NCBI GenBank assembly: GCA_026367775.1
Contig: CP111164.1
Span: 124,001 to 188,000, forward strand
DNA length: 64,000 bases
Direction: 5' to 3'
DNA from: Exserohilum rostratum
Lineage: Eukaryota; Ascomycota; Dothideomycetes; Pleosporales; Pleosporaceae
Shown: one piece after another, positions 43,491-54,010 of the stretch
Layout of the letters: every line of letters starts with the position of its first letter
Position numbering within the stretch: the stretch's first letter is position 1
Notes under the pieces: generated by a model
The model's input: only the letters and a program-made list of their open reading frames with translations
Told to the model about the DNA's origin: nothing
Databases searched by the model: none
Position numbers and translations under genes: made by a program

Positions 43491-45244
43491 GCGAGGCTTA
43501 TGATTCAACGGATTTTCCTTTTGGTTGGATAAGCGGTTGCGGCGTTGGCAAATTGGAGGCCAGTTGGCACCATTGTTCGGGGGATACACGAATACGGATC
43601 ATTCCATCTAAAAGGGCACTATTTCCCTCATTGGCGTTGTTTTGTAGATATTTAAGACTTTTCCTATAGGTTAATCACCATTTCATTCGTCCATCGCATA
43701 GTGTCCGTGTACTCACAACTCGTATCTTTTGCCACGCGCATAGGGCCCTGTCGCGACCCACTTTCCATCGTAGTCGGCCGGATCGCACGCATTCTACGCG
43801 ATTTTCTGGTGTCGCAAGGTTGCGGAGATGGATTCATGATGAATATGAGCTGTTGGCAGAGGGTGTGGTGCTGTCCATGGGGAGGAGCTGAGCTATAAGC
43901 TGGACACGGCAGGTGCGCCATGCTGAGGGCTGGCTGGAAAAAGCAGTGGGGGCAACCACGACTGCGTGCACCACCTGCGCATCCACCAACAGCTCGCCCG
44001 CCCAACCATTGTCATTCGTGCGCCCTCATTGAACCGTTCAACACACCATTTCGTGAGATGAGCTAGGTGGTCTCTTGATAGGCTGTTTGAGTTCAACCTG
44101 ATGTCTAGACCAGAATCTCAGCAGATTGAGAACCATGGGCGTCTTGAGCTTTGGTTCTCAGCTTCAGTCCTCGGTCTAGGCGCCTCACACAATTCAACTG
44201 TGGCGACAGTTTTCAGCACCTTCGACTTTGTCCCAGAATCAAGTTTCTTCTTTTTGACAGCATAACAGCCTATCATCCATCCACAATTCTGTAAGTCTAA
44301 AGTGGCGCTGCGCGGGACTTCCGGTCGCCTCTACGGACTTGTGGCGGCTGTGATGTACGTAATAGATCCCACGTAAGTATCGCGACACAAGGCTGACCAA
44401 GAGCGAACAAGTGGTCACACGAAACCTACCAAGACACTCGCCTTATTCAAGGCTGTAGCTTTTACCATCGGGTCTGCTGTATGCAATGGTGCAACTTCTC
44501 TACTCCTACGAAAAAAACCAAAAAGGCTGCTCGTATACTAGTAGGCGATGGTATCTTGACTCGAGCAATACGAGTTTGTGTCTAAGACGTGCGGGATTGG
44601 ACGCCGAAATGTCCTCGGCTTCCACCACGCCCTAGTTTCGCCAGAGGATGGAACAATGCGCATGTTTGAGTATTTCATTTCCCAACTGGCCACTATACAA
44701 CTGCGACAACCAAATCCACATCAGTCGAACTGACTATGCACAACATTTGTGATGGGCTTCAGGAACCTATGCGGCTCCAGGACCCATGAAAAGGCTGTGA
44801 TTCCAAAAAAAAATTACTGAAACAGGGCGCCCAGGTATGACACACAGCCTTCCTTTACATGCAAAAACCCGGATTCTATCACACTCCTGCCAGAATTCTT
44901 CAACTAAAGACGCCGTGTAAGCGCCCACGGAAAACTGCATGCGACTGCATTGCCTGCAGGTGAAACAGAATCCACTTACAGCCTTGTCCACGAATATGTA
45001 GTCGGGAAAACGGGACTCGCCTGCGCATCAAAAATGGGGATGCTGCAGTGCTGGCGAACACTTATTGGGTCGGGTGAATCCTCCTAGGCAGGACATCTGA
45101 GTGTTGGAATGCGGCACAGAATCGTGCAATGCATGTACTTATTTCCTCTCAACTCCGTGCTATAATGGAGTACATGGAAATAACAGAAGGCTCTCCACTG
45201 TTGACTCTATCGCCATCGTTGTTTTCCCAACAAATTCCAAGATC
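43491..45244. other. Intergenic region upstream of the HET/het-c pair
   Basis: About 1.75 kb. The left end is the 3' flank of GT2. A small inverted repeat lies at 44127-44160. Frames are short and overlapping. The frame of the downstream HET gene stays open back to 45101, but the ATG at 45245 is the better start. No gene is supported. Confidence 0.45.
44127..44160. repeat. Small inverted repeat
   Basis: Perfect 8-bp arms TGAGAACC (44127-44134) and GGTTCTCA (44153-44160) separated by 18 bp. No poly-T tract follows. The meaning is unknown. Confidence 0.4.
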
Positions 45245-47442
45245 ATGTCGTTAAAAGGTTCGCTTGTTCACAGCCCCGGTCGTAACGAGACCCAAGATCC
45301 CGTCGAGAAAACCCCTTCATATTGCTCCGAATGTCTTGAAAAGTTTTTTAATGGGAACGTATTCCAAAAAATCTCTATAAACTTGCATCGAGATATTTAC
45401 GAGCTCATAGACTGCAGCGATCGATGTGAGCTGTGTAGGTATATTTGTAGTCTCTTTGGTAAAGCTCACCTAGAAGACTATATTGCCCGAGCTGTCGAAT
45501 TCAACAACACACCGGTGGAACCTCTTCCTCCAAATGCTGAAAAAATATTCGTTGATCACCATGGCACCGTCAGAACCTTACTCTCGGTGTCCATGGACCC
45601 GAAAACCGCCCCAACACTGCATATTTCCTGCAGTATTGGATATCCTAATTTGGGCCAATACGGACACTTAGATCACGCTATGCTAAGAATAACTCCTGAC
45701 CATCATGTTACCACGCGGGGTGATAGAAGAGAAATTGTTGTTTGTACAGAAGCTGGTACTGTTCTCTCGTCTTTTGTCATGGATCAGCCTTATTTTTCTA
45801 ATGCTTTGCAGGAAGAGCGTTTCACCGGCCCATGTGGAGCGAATCTGAATCAATTGACTTCCGAGTCCGAAGCGCAACGATACGTGAATGGCTCACCGAA
45901 TGCGAGACACGCCACCCAAACTGCAGCAAGGTCCTGAATGCAGACGTCGAATTAGCTGCACGCATGATCCAAGTACAAGAGCAGGAAAAAGATTCTTACT
46001 CAATCAGGCTTGTGCCAGGCGAAGGTATCGACTTGCGGAACAAGTCTTATCTCGTCCTCAGCCATGTTTGGGGCGGTATAGACATGCCGTGCAAAACGAC
46101 TAATAAAAACATTGCCCAATACTATGACATAGGGATTGATTTCGACAACCTACCCAAGACATTTCAAGATGCTGTTCGAATCACTGCAGCCATCGGCTTT
46201 CGATATCTCTGGATAGACAGTTTATGTATTATTCAAGAAGATGAAAAAGACTGGCGACGGGAGAGTGCAAAGATGGCAGCCATCTATCGCGCTGCAACTA
46301 TTACGCTCTCTGCAACTAGCGCCAATAATAGCTATGGAGGATGTGGGTTAGCTCCAAAACATCAATCAGTAAAGCGGTTCTGTAATGTTGGTCCTGGAAG
46401 CCTCAAAATTGCGGCCAGGCAATCGGTGATATCTAGCAGGGACTCAACAGATATCCTCAGAGAGCAACTACGCGATGGGCCAGTCCACTCAAGGGCGTGG
46501 ATATTACAAGAAAAGCTGCTCTCGCGCAGGATTCTACACGCTGTCTACTCTCAATTTGTATGGGAATGCAATGTCATTACGGAAAGTGAGGATGGTACGA
46601 TATACCGCCAGAACCCATACCCGCCTCTAAATATAGTGAAAATCAACACAGAAAACCGCAATGATGTATCTGGATCGGACACCTACGAGTTCGACAGGCG
46701 TTGGTGGAGTTATGCAACAGATTATTCGAAGCGCAACCTATCCAAAGCCGGGGATCAATATGCCGCCCTTGCTGGTATTGTAAAACATTGTCAAGAAATA
46801 ACTGGCGATCAACCTGTTGTAGGTCTATGGAAGCGCCACCTCATAATTCATTTAGCATGGGAGGTATTGCGCGATCCTCGCAAGCAGACAGAACCGCTAC
46901 TTGAACCGAATAGCCGGCGACCAAGTTGGACGTGGATGTCCTTTCGTCACGGCAGTGTCAAAGTCTGGCCAATTCTTCAATGGTCTTGCTTTTTGAAAAA
47001 CGAATCAAACTCATGGGATTTGGGCCTCGTGTACCAAGCCCAAGTTCTAGACATTGATGTCAGATGGAACGACGAGCCGCTGACGTCTGATCCTAGTGGC
47101 AGCACAGTTCGCATTCGGGGAATCATGCGTCGTATGTTACAACCCAAGCCAATACGTACTGCGATGCGCAGCCCGTTACACTTGGATCCAGGGTTTCCCG
47201 ATGACGGCGGAGGCAATCAAGAATACGACACATTTGCTATGTTTGCCTACGTACGCAGCCCTGTGTTGATCAACCAGCCACCCAGCATCACGACTATATA
47301 TCTGATTGTTCAGGCAATAGAACCAGAAGAGAAGGGTTACTATATGCGTATCGGAAAGATGGAATTGACAGAGACGTTCAACGTGGGCGGTGGGCTAGAA
47401 TATGTGCCTGAGGGCATCCAAAGGGACATTACACTTGTCTAG
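45245..47442 (+). CDS. HET-domain protein adjacent to het-c (pin-c-like candidate)
   Basis: Two exons, 45245-45755 and 45812-47442, encode 713 residues. The intron (GTACTG donor, TTCTAAT branch, TTTGCAG acceptor) is phase 1 and restores the frame as AG-RAFHRPMWSES. The frame is open upstream to 45101, but ATG 45245 starts the usual leader. The N-terminus carries CSEC and CELC pairs, as in many HET proteins. The HET domain spans about residues 245-405: YLVLSHVWGG near 249, FRYLWIDSLCIIQED near 300, AAIYRAATITLSAT, and SRAWILQEKLLSRR near 397. The C-terminal half (PSWTWMSF, TVRIRGIMRR) has no recognised domain. HET proteins trigger death of fused incompatible cells. It ends 356 bp before the het-c homologue on the same strand, the arrangement that suggests a het-c/pin-c-type locus. 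Confidence 0.88.
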
Positions 47443-47798
47443 CGAAGAGGCATGCCACTGCCATTGCCACAGCCGCTGAAGGGAGGCATCAGGCTGTGAA
47501 GTGGGGAAAAGAAAGCGTCTGACGTGAGTAGCGACGCAATCTGGGCGGCAATCTGGGCGGGCAAGTCTGGTGCCGGTCAATCAGCTGGGCGCCAAGACCG
47601 GAATCCATCGTGGCTATTGGACCCTGCTACGTCAGCGCTGGGGCTTTTGGCGGGGCAGCTCACCCAATGTCGGAGCTGAAACTGCGCTAGCAATCTTCAC
47701 CTACACAAAAGCACTCCTCTTCTTCCTCTATTGCAGTCTCCTTTCACATTCTGACTTTCTTCTGAACACATAAAAGAGTATACGAAGACGTCAGCACG
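47443..47798. promoter_or_regulatory. Spacer and promoter between HET gene and het-c homologue
   Basis: 356 bp that must hold the HET 3' untranslated region and the het-c promoter. A CT-rich tract at about 47695-47765 precedes the het-c ATG. No clear TATA box at the expected distance. Confidence 0.5.
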
Positions 47799-50700
47799 AT
47801 GCCGCGAGTCAGCGACATCTGGCTACCATGCCTTGTTCTCCTTGTGTTTTGGGCACGCCCCACCGCAGCTTTTGGTGCGGGCAACATTGCGAGCTTGAGT
47901 TCCATTGAGGGGCAGAACTGGCGTCATGGAGATATTGAAGATACACTGCTTACGCTGCTTATTAGTGGCCACACTGGCAAGAAGTTCAGTAAAATGGACG
48001 TCAAGCGTGTCTACTTTGGCAACTGGCTCCGCGACTATTCGCAGGCAGTCGATGTCGGCACTGTCAAGATGGTGTCAGCAGAGGCTATCCGCATTCTCCT
48101 GTGGGTTCTTGGATTCATGAGCTTTGGATACGGCACCAAGGAGTTCGAAGTCACTCGTGACCGTCTCGGCTGCTACAGGCCAGAGGAGCACATCGACAAC
48201 CCCAAGGTCAGTTCCACTGGCTGCCCGATCATGTACGCATGCTGACATCTCAGGACTACGCTGACAACATCGATGCCCGCGACTACGACCGTCGCCTACG
48301 AGGCCCTGTTGATGAGCGTCGCGAGCTCAGTATCGATGAGACAACCGGTCTTAAAAACTATATTGCTTCAGAAGACTTGGGCATCGTAACCTCGGCGGGC
48401 ATGGTTCGTGACCTGCTTAGACGCTGCATTGATCTTGGCCAACGCTCGCGGGGACAAGGCCCCGACTTTCACGAAGCTCTTCGTCTTCTTGGTACCGCCA
48501 CACACTGCCTCGAGGACTACGCTGCTCACTCCAATTACGTTGAGCTTGCCTTGATCCAGCTTGGTGAAGAGAACGTCTTTCCTCACGTCGGTAGAAACGC
48601 TCGTTTCCGGATTCAAGGAGCTGAGGGAGAAGTGTATCCCATTGTCACTGGTACTTTTGGAGGTGTGGACTTTCTGCATTCGGTGTGTGGTGAGATTTCA
48701 GACAAGGCCACGCAATCCGAGCTTCAAGAGCTTCAGGGCGCCATCGCCAACGCGGAAAGGAGCAAGAACAAGAGCAAGATTAAGGATCTTCTTAATAAGC
48801 TCCCTGATGGCATCTTTGGTGGCAAAGACGAGGCTGGTAAGGCTGATGAGCTGGAAAACAATGCCAACGCTGCAGCCATGGGCAACATGCACATCACCCC
48901 CAAGGAACCCGAGGCATTCACCGAGCAGATCGGAGAACTGGTCAAGCAAATCTACCCCATTATGGAGTTCCACGATGAGATTATGCAGTCCATCGCTGAG
49001 TTCATCGAGAAGATTCCCATTCTGCCAGATCTGATTGAGGAAGTCCAGAACCAAGTCACGATCTTCGTATTCAGTCTGCTTGCACCATATGTCTTGCCCA
49101 TTCTCGACCAGGTCAAGACTGAGCTTGAAGAGGGCTCAAGCGAGGTCATTGCAAGCTCCCGCGATAAGCAGCACATTGTCTTCAACGACGATGACTGTAC
49201 CGACCCTACTCACAGTATGCTTTCCAAGGATCACTTCTCTAACGTGCTCAACGAGCCCGCTGGACGAGTAGCTTCAGCCACGATTGCCTGGGCTGTGCCG
49301 CAAATCGTTCAATGTTGGGATGGCCAGGCAGATCCCGAAGCGACCATTGACTGTATCATCAAGGGTGTATTCCACCATCCTGCTTGTGTCGATGCTGCTG
49401 GGGGTAAGATTCAACAAGGCCGCAAAATCATGTTCGACACGGTTGAACAGTGGTGGGCTTCCAAGGACAATGACGCGAGAAGAGAGTTCCGTAGACAACT
49501 CAGCCGTGAAGGTGTGCAAAAAGGACAAAACCACAAGGAAAACGTCCATGACAAGGGCCATGGCTGTGGAAAGCCTCTGGGAATGGCCAACAACTTTGGC
49601 TCGACTGGAGGCAAAGGTGGTGCTCCCAATCCACAGATCCAACAAGCCTCTGACCAGATGGGTAAACTCGCTGGTGAAGCCGTCGGTGGCGGCGCCCTAG
49701 GTGGACTTGTTGGAGGCCTTGTTGGAGGCATTGGAGGCTCTATCCTTGGAGGAGCGTTTGCTGAGCAAGAGAAAAAGAGCCGCCAAGAGGAAAGATACGG
49801 CCAAGACGGTTCTTACACACAGTCGTACTCTGAGACCGGTCACCACCAGGCATCCTCATACGGCGACAGCAACCGCTATGGACACGCCGAGTACCAACAG
49901 ACACAATACCCAAGCGGTGGGCGTCGTGAGGAATACTCTCGTGAGGAGCGAGACAGTCGTGGTGGGTCTTATAGCTACGAACAAAGGGTCGAGACCTCAG
50001 GCTACAGTGGCTCTGGCGGATACGAGCGTCATGAAGAGCGCCGCGTCCAACATGGTAATGAGTGGCGTTCCGACGAGACCCGTGAAGGTTTTGACCGATC
50101 AGGACAATACTACTCAGAAGAGAAAGAGTAAGTGGTCAGCTTCCGATATAACGAGCGAAGGCTAACATCTGAGCAGGCGACGTGGTAAGTCCAAGAAGCA
50201 CTCTGACAACGAGGACTCAAACGACTCGGGCGACGGTGATTCATATGAAAAGCGCCAAAAGAAGGAGCGTAAGAGGCGTGAAAAGGAAGAGAAGAAGCAC
50301 CGCAAGCACCGCAGTCGCGGTGGAGACTCGGACGACGATGCTGACAAGCGTCGATCAGGTTCGGGAGAACGTAGGCGTAACTCCCGCTCTCGTTCCCGTG
50401 GACATGAGCACCGCCGTCAAAAGAGCGGCAGTCGATCGCCCCAGCGTCATTCCGGCGGTTACGGTCAGGAGCACCGCTACGGCGAGGAGTCAGGACATGG
50501 CCGTCGCCAGCAGGACTATGGCCGTGAAGAATCGTACAGGTATGAAAGTTCGGGACATGGCGGCTACTCCGGAGGCTATGGCCACCAAAATCCTCGATAT
50601 GGTACTGACTCTTATAGCTCTGGTGGATACGGTCGTCAGGAGGAGTCGGGCTATGGTCGTCAACAAGAGTCAGGCTATGGTCGCCAAGAGAACTACGGCG

Positions 50701-50969
50701 GTTCTTATGGACAGAGCCACAGCCAGCAGAGCTACAGCCGTGAAGAGTCTTATTCCTCTGGTGGATATGGCCGCTCTGGAGGCCAAGAATACGGTGGTGA
50801 GCGACCTGAGCAATCGTACGGTGCTTCGGGAGTCCCTGGAGGCTTTGGCGGAGAAGATGAGTATGGAGAGAGGAGGTACGAGTCTGGCTCTAACAGATAT
50901 GGCGGTGGCAGCGGTGGCTATGGAGGATCTAGCGGATATGGCGAGGAGGGGTACGGAAGGCGATACTAA
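47799..50969 (+). CDS. het-c: HET-C heterokaryon incompatibility protein homologue
   Basis: Three exons, 47799-48206, 48254-50127 and 50177-50969, encode 1024 residues, near the size of Neurospora HET-C. A signal peptide spans residues 1 to about 24 (LPCLVLLVFWARPTAAFG). The conserved HET-C domain follows: SSIEGQNWRHGDIEDTLL, KRVYFGNWLRDYSQAVDVG, the DARDYDRRLRGPVDERRELS stretch, and EALRLLGTATHCLEDYAAHSNYVEL with its His/Glu-rich core. A variable-looking acidic linker lies at about residues 320-350. A Gly-zipper-like block (LGGLVGGLVGGIGGSILGG) follows near residue 625. The tail is a long Gly/Tyr/Arg/Ser-rich repeat (GYGRQ, SGGYG). The last exon lacks an early ATG, so only splicing reveals it. 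In Neurospora, allelic differences in het-c trigger plasma-membrane-linked cell death with the HET-domain protein PIN-C. Confidence 0.9.
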
Positions 50970-51918
50970 GTATGACGTCCTTTAGGTGGGGTGTTCGATG
51001 CTTAGGTGCTGTGCGTAGAGCACCATGTTGACTCTGCCATGGTACTTGCATGAGCACCTAATGATGACTAACGACTAAGAATATTACGCGACGTATTAAG
51101 AGGTATCGTTCTATGCTGTATGATCTTGTTGTCTTTCCCAACCTTTTGTGTGAACTTTGATCTCGTGTGCGACAAACTTTTCTTTGTCCAATGTCGATGC
51201 GTTTACTTGAGTGTAAGGCGCCACGTAGTGGTGGCTTGAATGACATGATCAAAAGTAGACAGGGCTTGCGGTATTGGGATATCCCTTGCATTACTCTATG
51301 CCCGGATAAACTTGAATTCGAAATTCAGAAATGACGTGATTTTGACGAATGGAAGGTATACGTCCAGTTCCTTGATTGAATTTCTGTAGTAATCCTTGTC
51401 CTCAAATGAAGTTGTTTTCGTGAATAGATGCATGGTGGTCTTCGTTGAGTCCTGTCCTGGGGCGCTGGCCACAAATAAGAGTAATCTTCAGTGACTCGGC
51501 TTCACTAGTCATGCGCATTGTTATTTGCTTGAGATATTTGCAGCTTCACAGTCATCACATACAACAGTTTCACTTTTATACATGAGCACGTGAGTGATGT
51601 AGGCATTTGCTGTGAGCCTGGCATGAGTTACTTGTGAAGGATGTTGTAGTTACAGAAATGTGGTAATAATATATTTTCTTGGAGTATGTCTGGTATGTTG
51701 TCTACTTTCAAAGTGAAATTATGGGATGTGCTTGCAATATTGTAAAGAAGTGAATGGGCACGGCGGAGTGGCATGCCATGATGCGCGGCGTAAACGCGCT
51801 AGTACCAAGCTGGGACCATCCGACTCTCAGGTTCGACAGGTCCATCAGACGCGCCCACATCACCAATTCCACTTCGCTGTGTTTTTCTTGCCTTGTTTTC
51901 GCCCGAATCGCCGACAAC
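50970..51918. other. Intergenic region between het-c and CTNNBL1-like gene
   Basis: About 950 bp, AT-leaning between 51.3 and 51.7 kb. It is 3' flank of het-c followed by the promoter of the CTNNBL1-like gene. The frame of the latter is open from 51754, but the ATG at 51919 is the natural start. Nothing else is seen. Confidence 0.5.
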
Positions 51919-53751
51919 ATGACGAGCATTGACGACCTTTTCAAAAGCGCAAACGGCTCGACGAAGCGCAAGTTTGAGAACCCAAACGAGGCCGATCCAA
52001 CACAATCCTACAAATCCGCAAAGCTGAACGGAAATGGCGACGTCAAGGGCTCAGCGCAGGCCTCGGTAGCCGACGAAGAAGATGACGAAGAGGCGGGTCC
52101 CTCGTTACCACCAGATTTTGACGACGGTCCAGGCGACGATGACGAAGGACGGTTCTTTGGCGATGGCCTGGACGAGAATGCGCGAGATGCCATGGAATAC
52201 ATAGACGCGCAGGACGGCGACGAGGCGATACGGGAAGAAAAGTACGATATTCCGTGGGTGCGCAAGCTGGCGCTCAACTTTGAGAAGAAGGTCAACAAGA
52301 ATGCGTCGCTGCGCGCAAAGTACGAGGACGACCCAACAAAATTTATGGATTCAGAGGCCGATTTGGATGAGGGAATCAAGGCGCTGAGCATACTGTCAGA
52401 GCACCCAGAGCTGTACGAGGAATTCGCAAAGAGCACAGCGGCGTCGAAGCTGGTGGAACTGCTAGCGCACGAGAACACGGACATTGCAATCGCTGCAATT
52501 GAAATGATATCGGAGCTCACAGATGAGGACGTAGGAGGAGAACAGGAGCAATGGGATGCGCTGGTGGTGGCATTCATGGAGGCAGACCTGCTCAGCCTGC
52601 TCATATCCAACTTCTCGCGCTTCGACGAGACCGACGAGGCTGACGCATCAGGAGTATACAACTCCTTGAAAGTGCTCGAGAATCTACTATCACAGCCCGC
52701 AAACACAGACATAATAGGGAGGGAGACCACACTACTAAAGTGGCTCCTGGACCGAATCCAAAAGCCCGAGCAACCAACATCACAGAACAAGCAATACGCC
52801 TCCGAGATCCTCTCTATTCTCACACAATCCTCCCGACCAAACCGATACCACGTAGCCGAAGCTAACGGTGTCGAAATCTTCCTCACAAACCTCGCGCCGT
52901 ACCGCAGAGACGACCCGGAAAAGGACAGCAATGAGGAGGAATACATGGAGAATCTCTTCAACTGCCTATGTTCGATAACAGAAGAGCCACTGGGAAAATC
53001 CAAATTCCTTGAAGCAGAAGGAGTAGAGCTCTGCCTCCTCTTTATTCGCGACGGCAAAACAAGCAAAAGCCGGGCATTAAAAGTGCTTGATCACGCCTGC
53101 GGCTACGCAGAAGAAACAACAGACCCATCACAACAAGCCAACGGCAGCGGCAAGGGCAAAGCCCCCGCCCAAGAACCCGTTTTCTCCAACAGCGCAATGG
53201 CCGTCTGCGACAAAGTCGTCGAAGCCCGCGGTCTCAAACCCCTCTTCTCCACATTCATGAAATCTAAAAAAGCGGATCCCCAGCAAACAGAACATATCCT
53301 GGGCATCTTTGCCTCTTTGCTACGCTCCTTACCCGGAAACTCGGATTCGCGCTTCCGTCTCCTAGCCAAATTTCTCGAAAAAGACTATGAGAAGATTACA
53401 AAGCTTGTTGCGCTACGAAGAGACTATGTAGCTCGTCTCGCAGCCTTTGACGCTCGCAGCCAAGCGAAGAAGAAGGGGTTGTCGAAAGAGGAGTTGGAAG
53501 TGTGGGAGCTGGAGAATATTACTGAGAGGCTTAGTGAGGGGTTATATTGCTTAGAGCGCGTGGATGCGATTTTAGCGTGGTTGGTGGCCGAGGATGAAGG
53601 CGCGAAGAAGGCGGTTGTGGAGAGACTGGCGGAGAGAGATGAGACGTTGAAGGACGTGAAAGCTACGTTGCAGGCGCAACTGGATGGCGTGTTGGCGGTG
53701 GAAAGGGCGGAGAGGGAGATGCTGGAGACGTTGGTTGGATTTTTGGATTAA
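51919..53751 (+). CDS. Beta-catenin-like protein 1 (CTNNBL1) homologue, armadillo-type splicing factor
   Basis: An intronless frame of 610 residues from the ATG at 51919 (MTSIDDLFKS), the start conserved in the family. An in-frame extension to 51754 adds 55 residues with no family resemblance. CTNNBL1 is an armadillo-like nuclear protein that associates with the Prp19/CDC5L splicing complex. Features in order: a basic stretch (TKRKFEN), an acidic region (DEEDDEEAGPSLPPDFDDGPGD, split as acidic and proline parts), then helical repeats from about residue 105 to the end: KALSILSEHPELYEEF, LVELLAHENTDIAIAAIEMI, YNSLKVLENLLSQP, LLKWLLDRIQ and EYMENLFNCLCSITE. The C-terminal segment RDYVARLAAFDAR and the coiled tail are also typical. 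It acts in the nucleus. Length is close to human (563). Confidence 0.88.
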   Translation: MTSIDDLFKSANGSTKRKFENPNEADPTQSYKSAKLNGNGDVKGSAQASVADEEDDEEAGPSLPPDFDDGPGDDDEGRFFGDGLDENARDAMEYIDAQDGDEAIREEKYDIPWVRKLALNFEKKVNKNASLRAKYEDDPTKFMDSEADLDEGIKALSILSEHPELYEEFAKSTAASKLVELLAHENTDIAIAAIEMISELTDEDVGGEQEQWDALVVAFMEADLLSLLISNFSRFDETDEADASGVYNSLKVLENLLSQPANTDIIGRETTLLKWLLDRIQKPEQPTSQNKQYASEILSILTQSSRPNRYHVAEANGVEIFLTNLAPYRRDDPEKDSNEEEYMENLFNCLCSITEEPLGKSKFLEAEGVELCLLFIRDGKTSKSRALKVLDHACGYAEETTDPSQQANGSGKGKAPAQEPVFSNSAMAVCDKVVEARGLKPLFSTFMKSKKADPQQTEHILGIFASLLRSLPGNSDSRFRLLAKFLEKDYEKITKLVALRRDYVARLAAFDARSQAKKKGLSKEELEVWELENITERLSEGLYCLERVDAILAWLVAEDEGAKKAVVERLAERDETLKDVKATLQAQLDGVLAVERAEREMLETLVGFLD

Positions 53752-54010
53752 GAGGTTGCGGATTTGTATGGATAGTCATAAGTAAAGGGGGGCATGGGAG
53801 ATTTCATTGTACGTGTAGTTTTGTGGAATCATGGCGTCCGTATGGTATGGATAGCTGATAGGGAAAGATGCAAAAAATAATGCTCGACACCTTCAAAGAG
53901 CCACTCCTCACGCCAACTTATGCTAGAATCACCTCTGTATCTACACCTTTTTCTTCATATTTCACGCCTCGTATAAACATCATAACGAAGCTTTACACAA
54001 GAACATCTTT

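Noticed and set aside
50182..50985. 267-codon plus-strand frame rich in Thr, Arg, Ala
   Set aside because: Out-of-phase shadow of the true third exon of het-c, which has no early ATG of its own.
52008..53066. 352-codon minus-strand frame antisense to the CTNNBL1-like gene
   Set aside because: Ser/Arg-rich shadow of the acidic, helical coding strand; no domain, no promoter.
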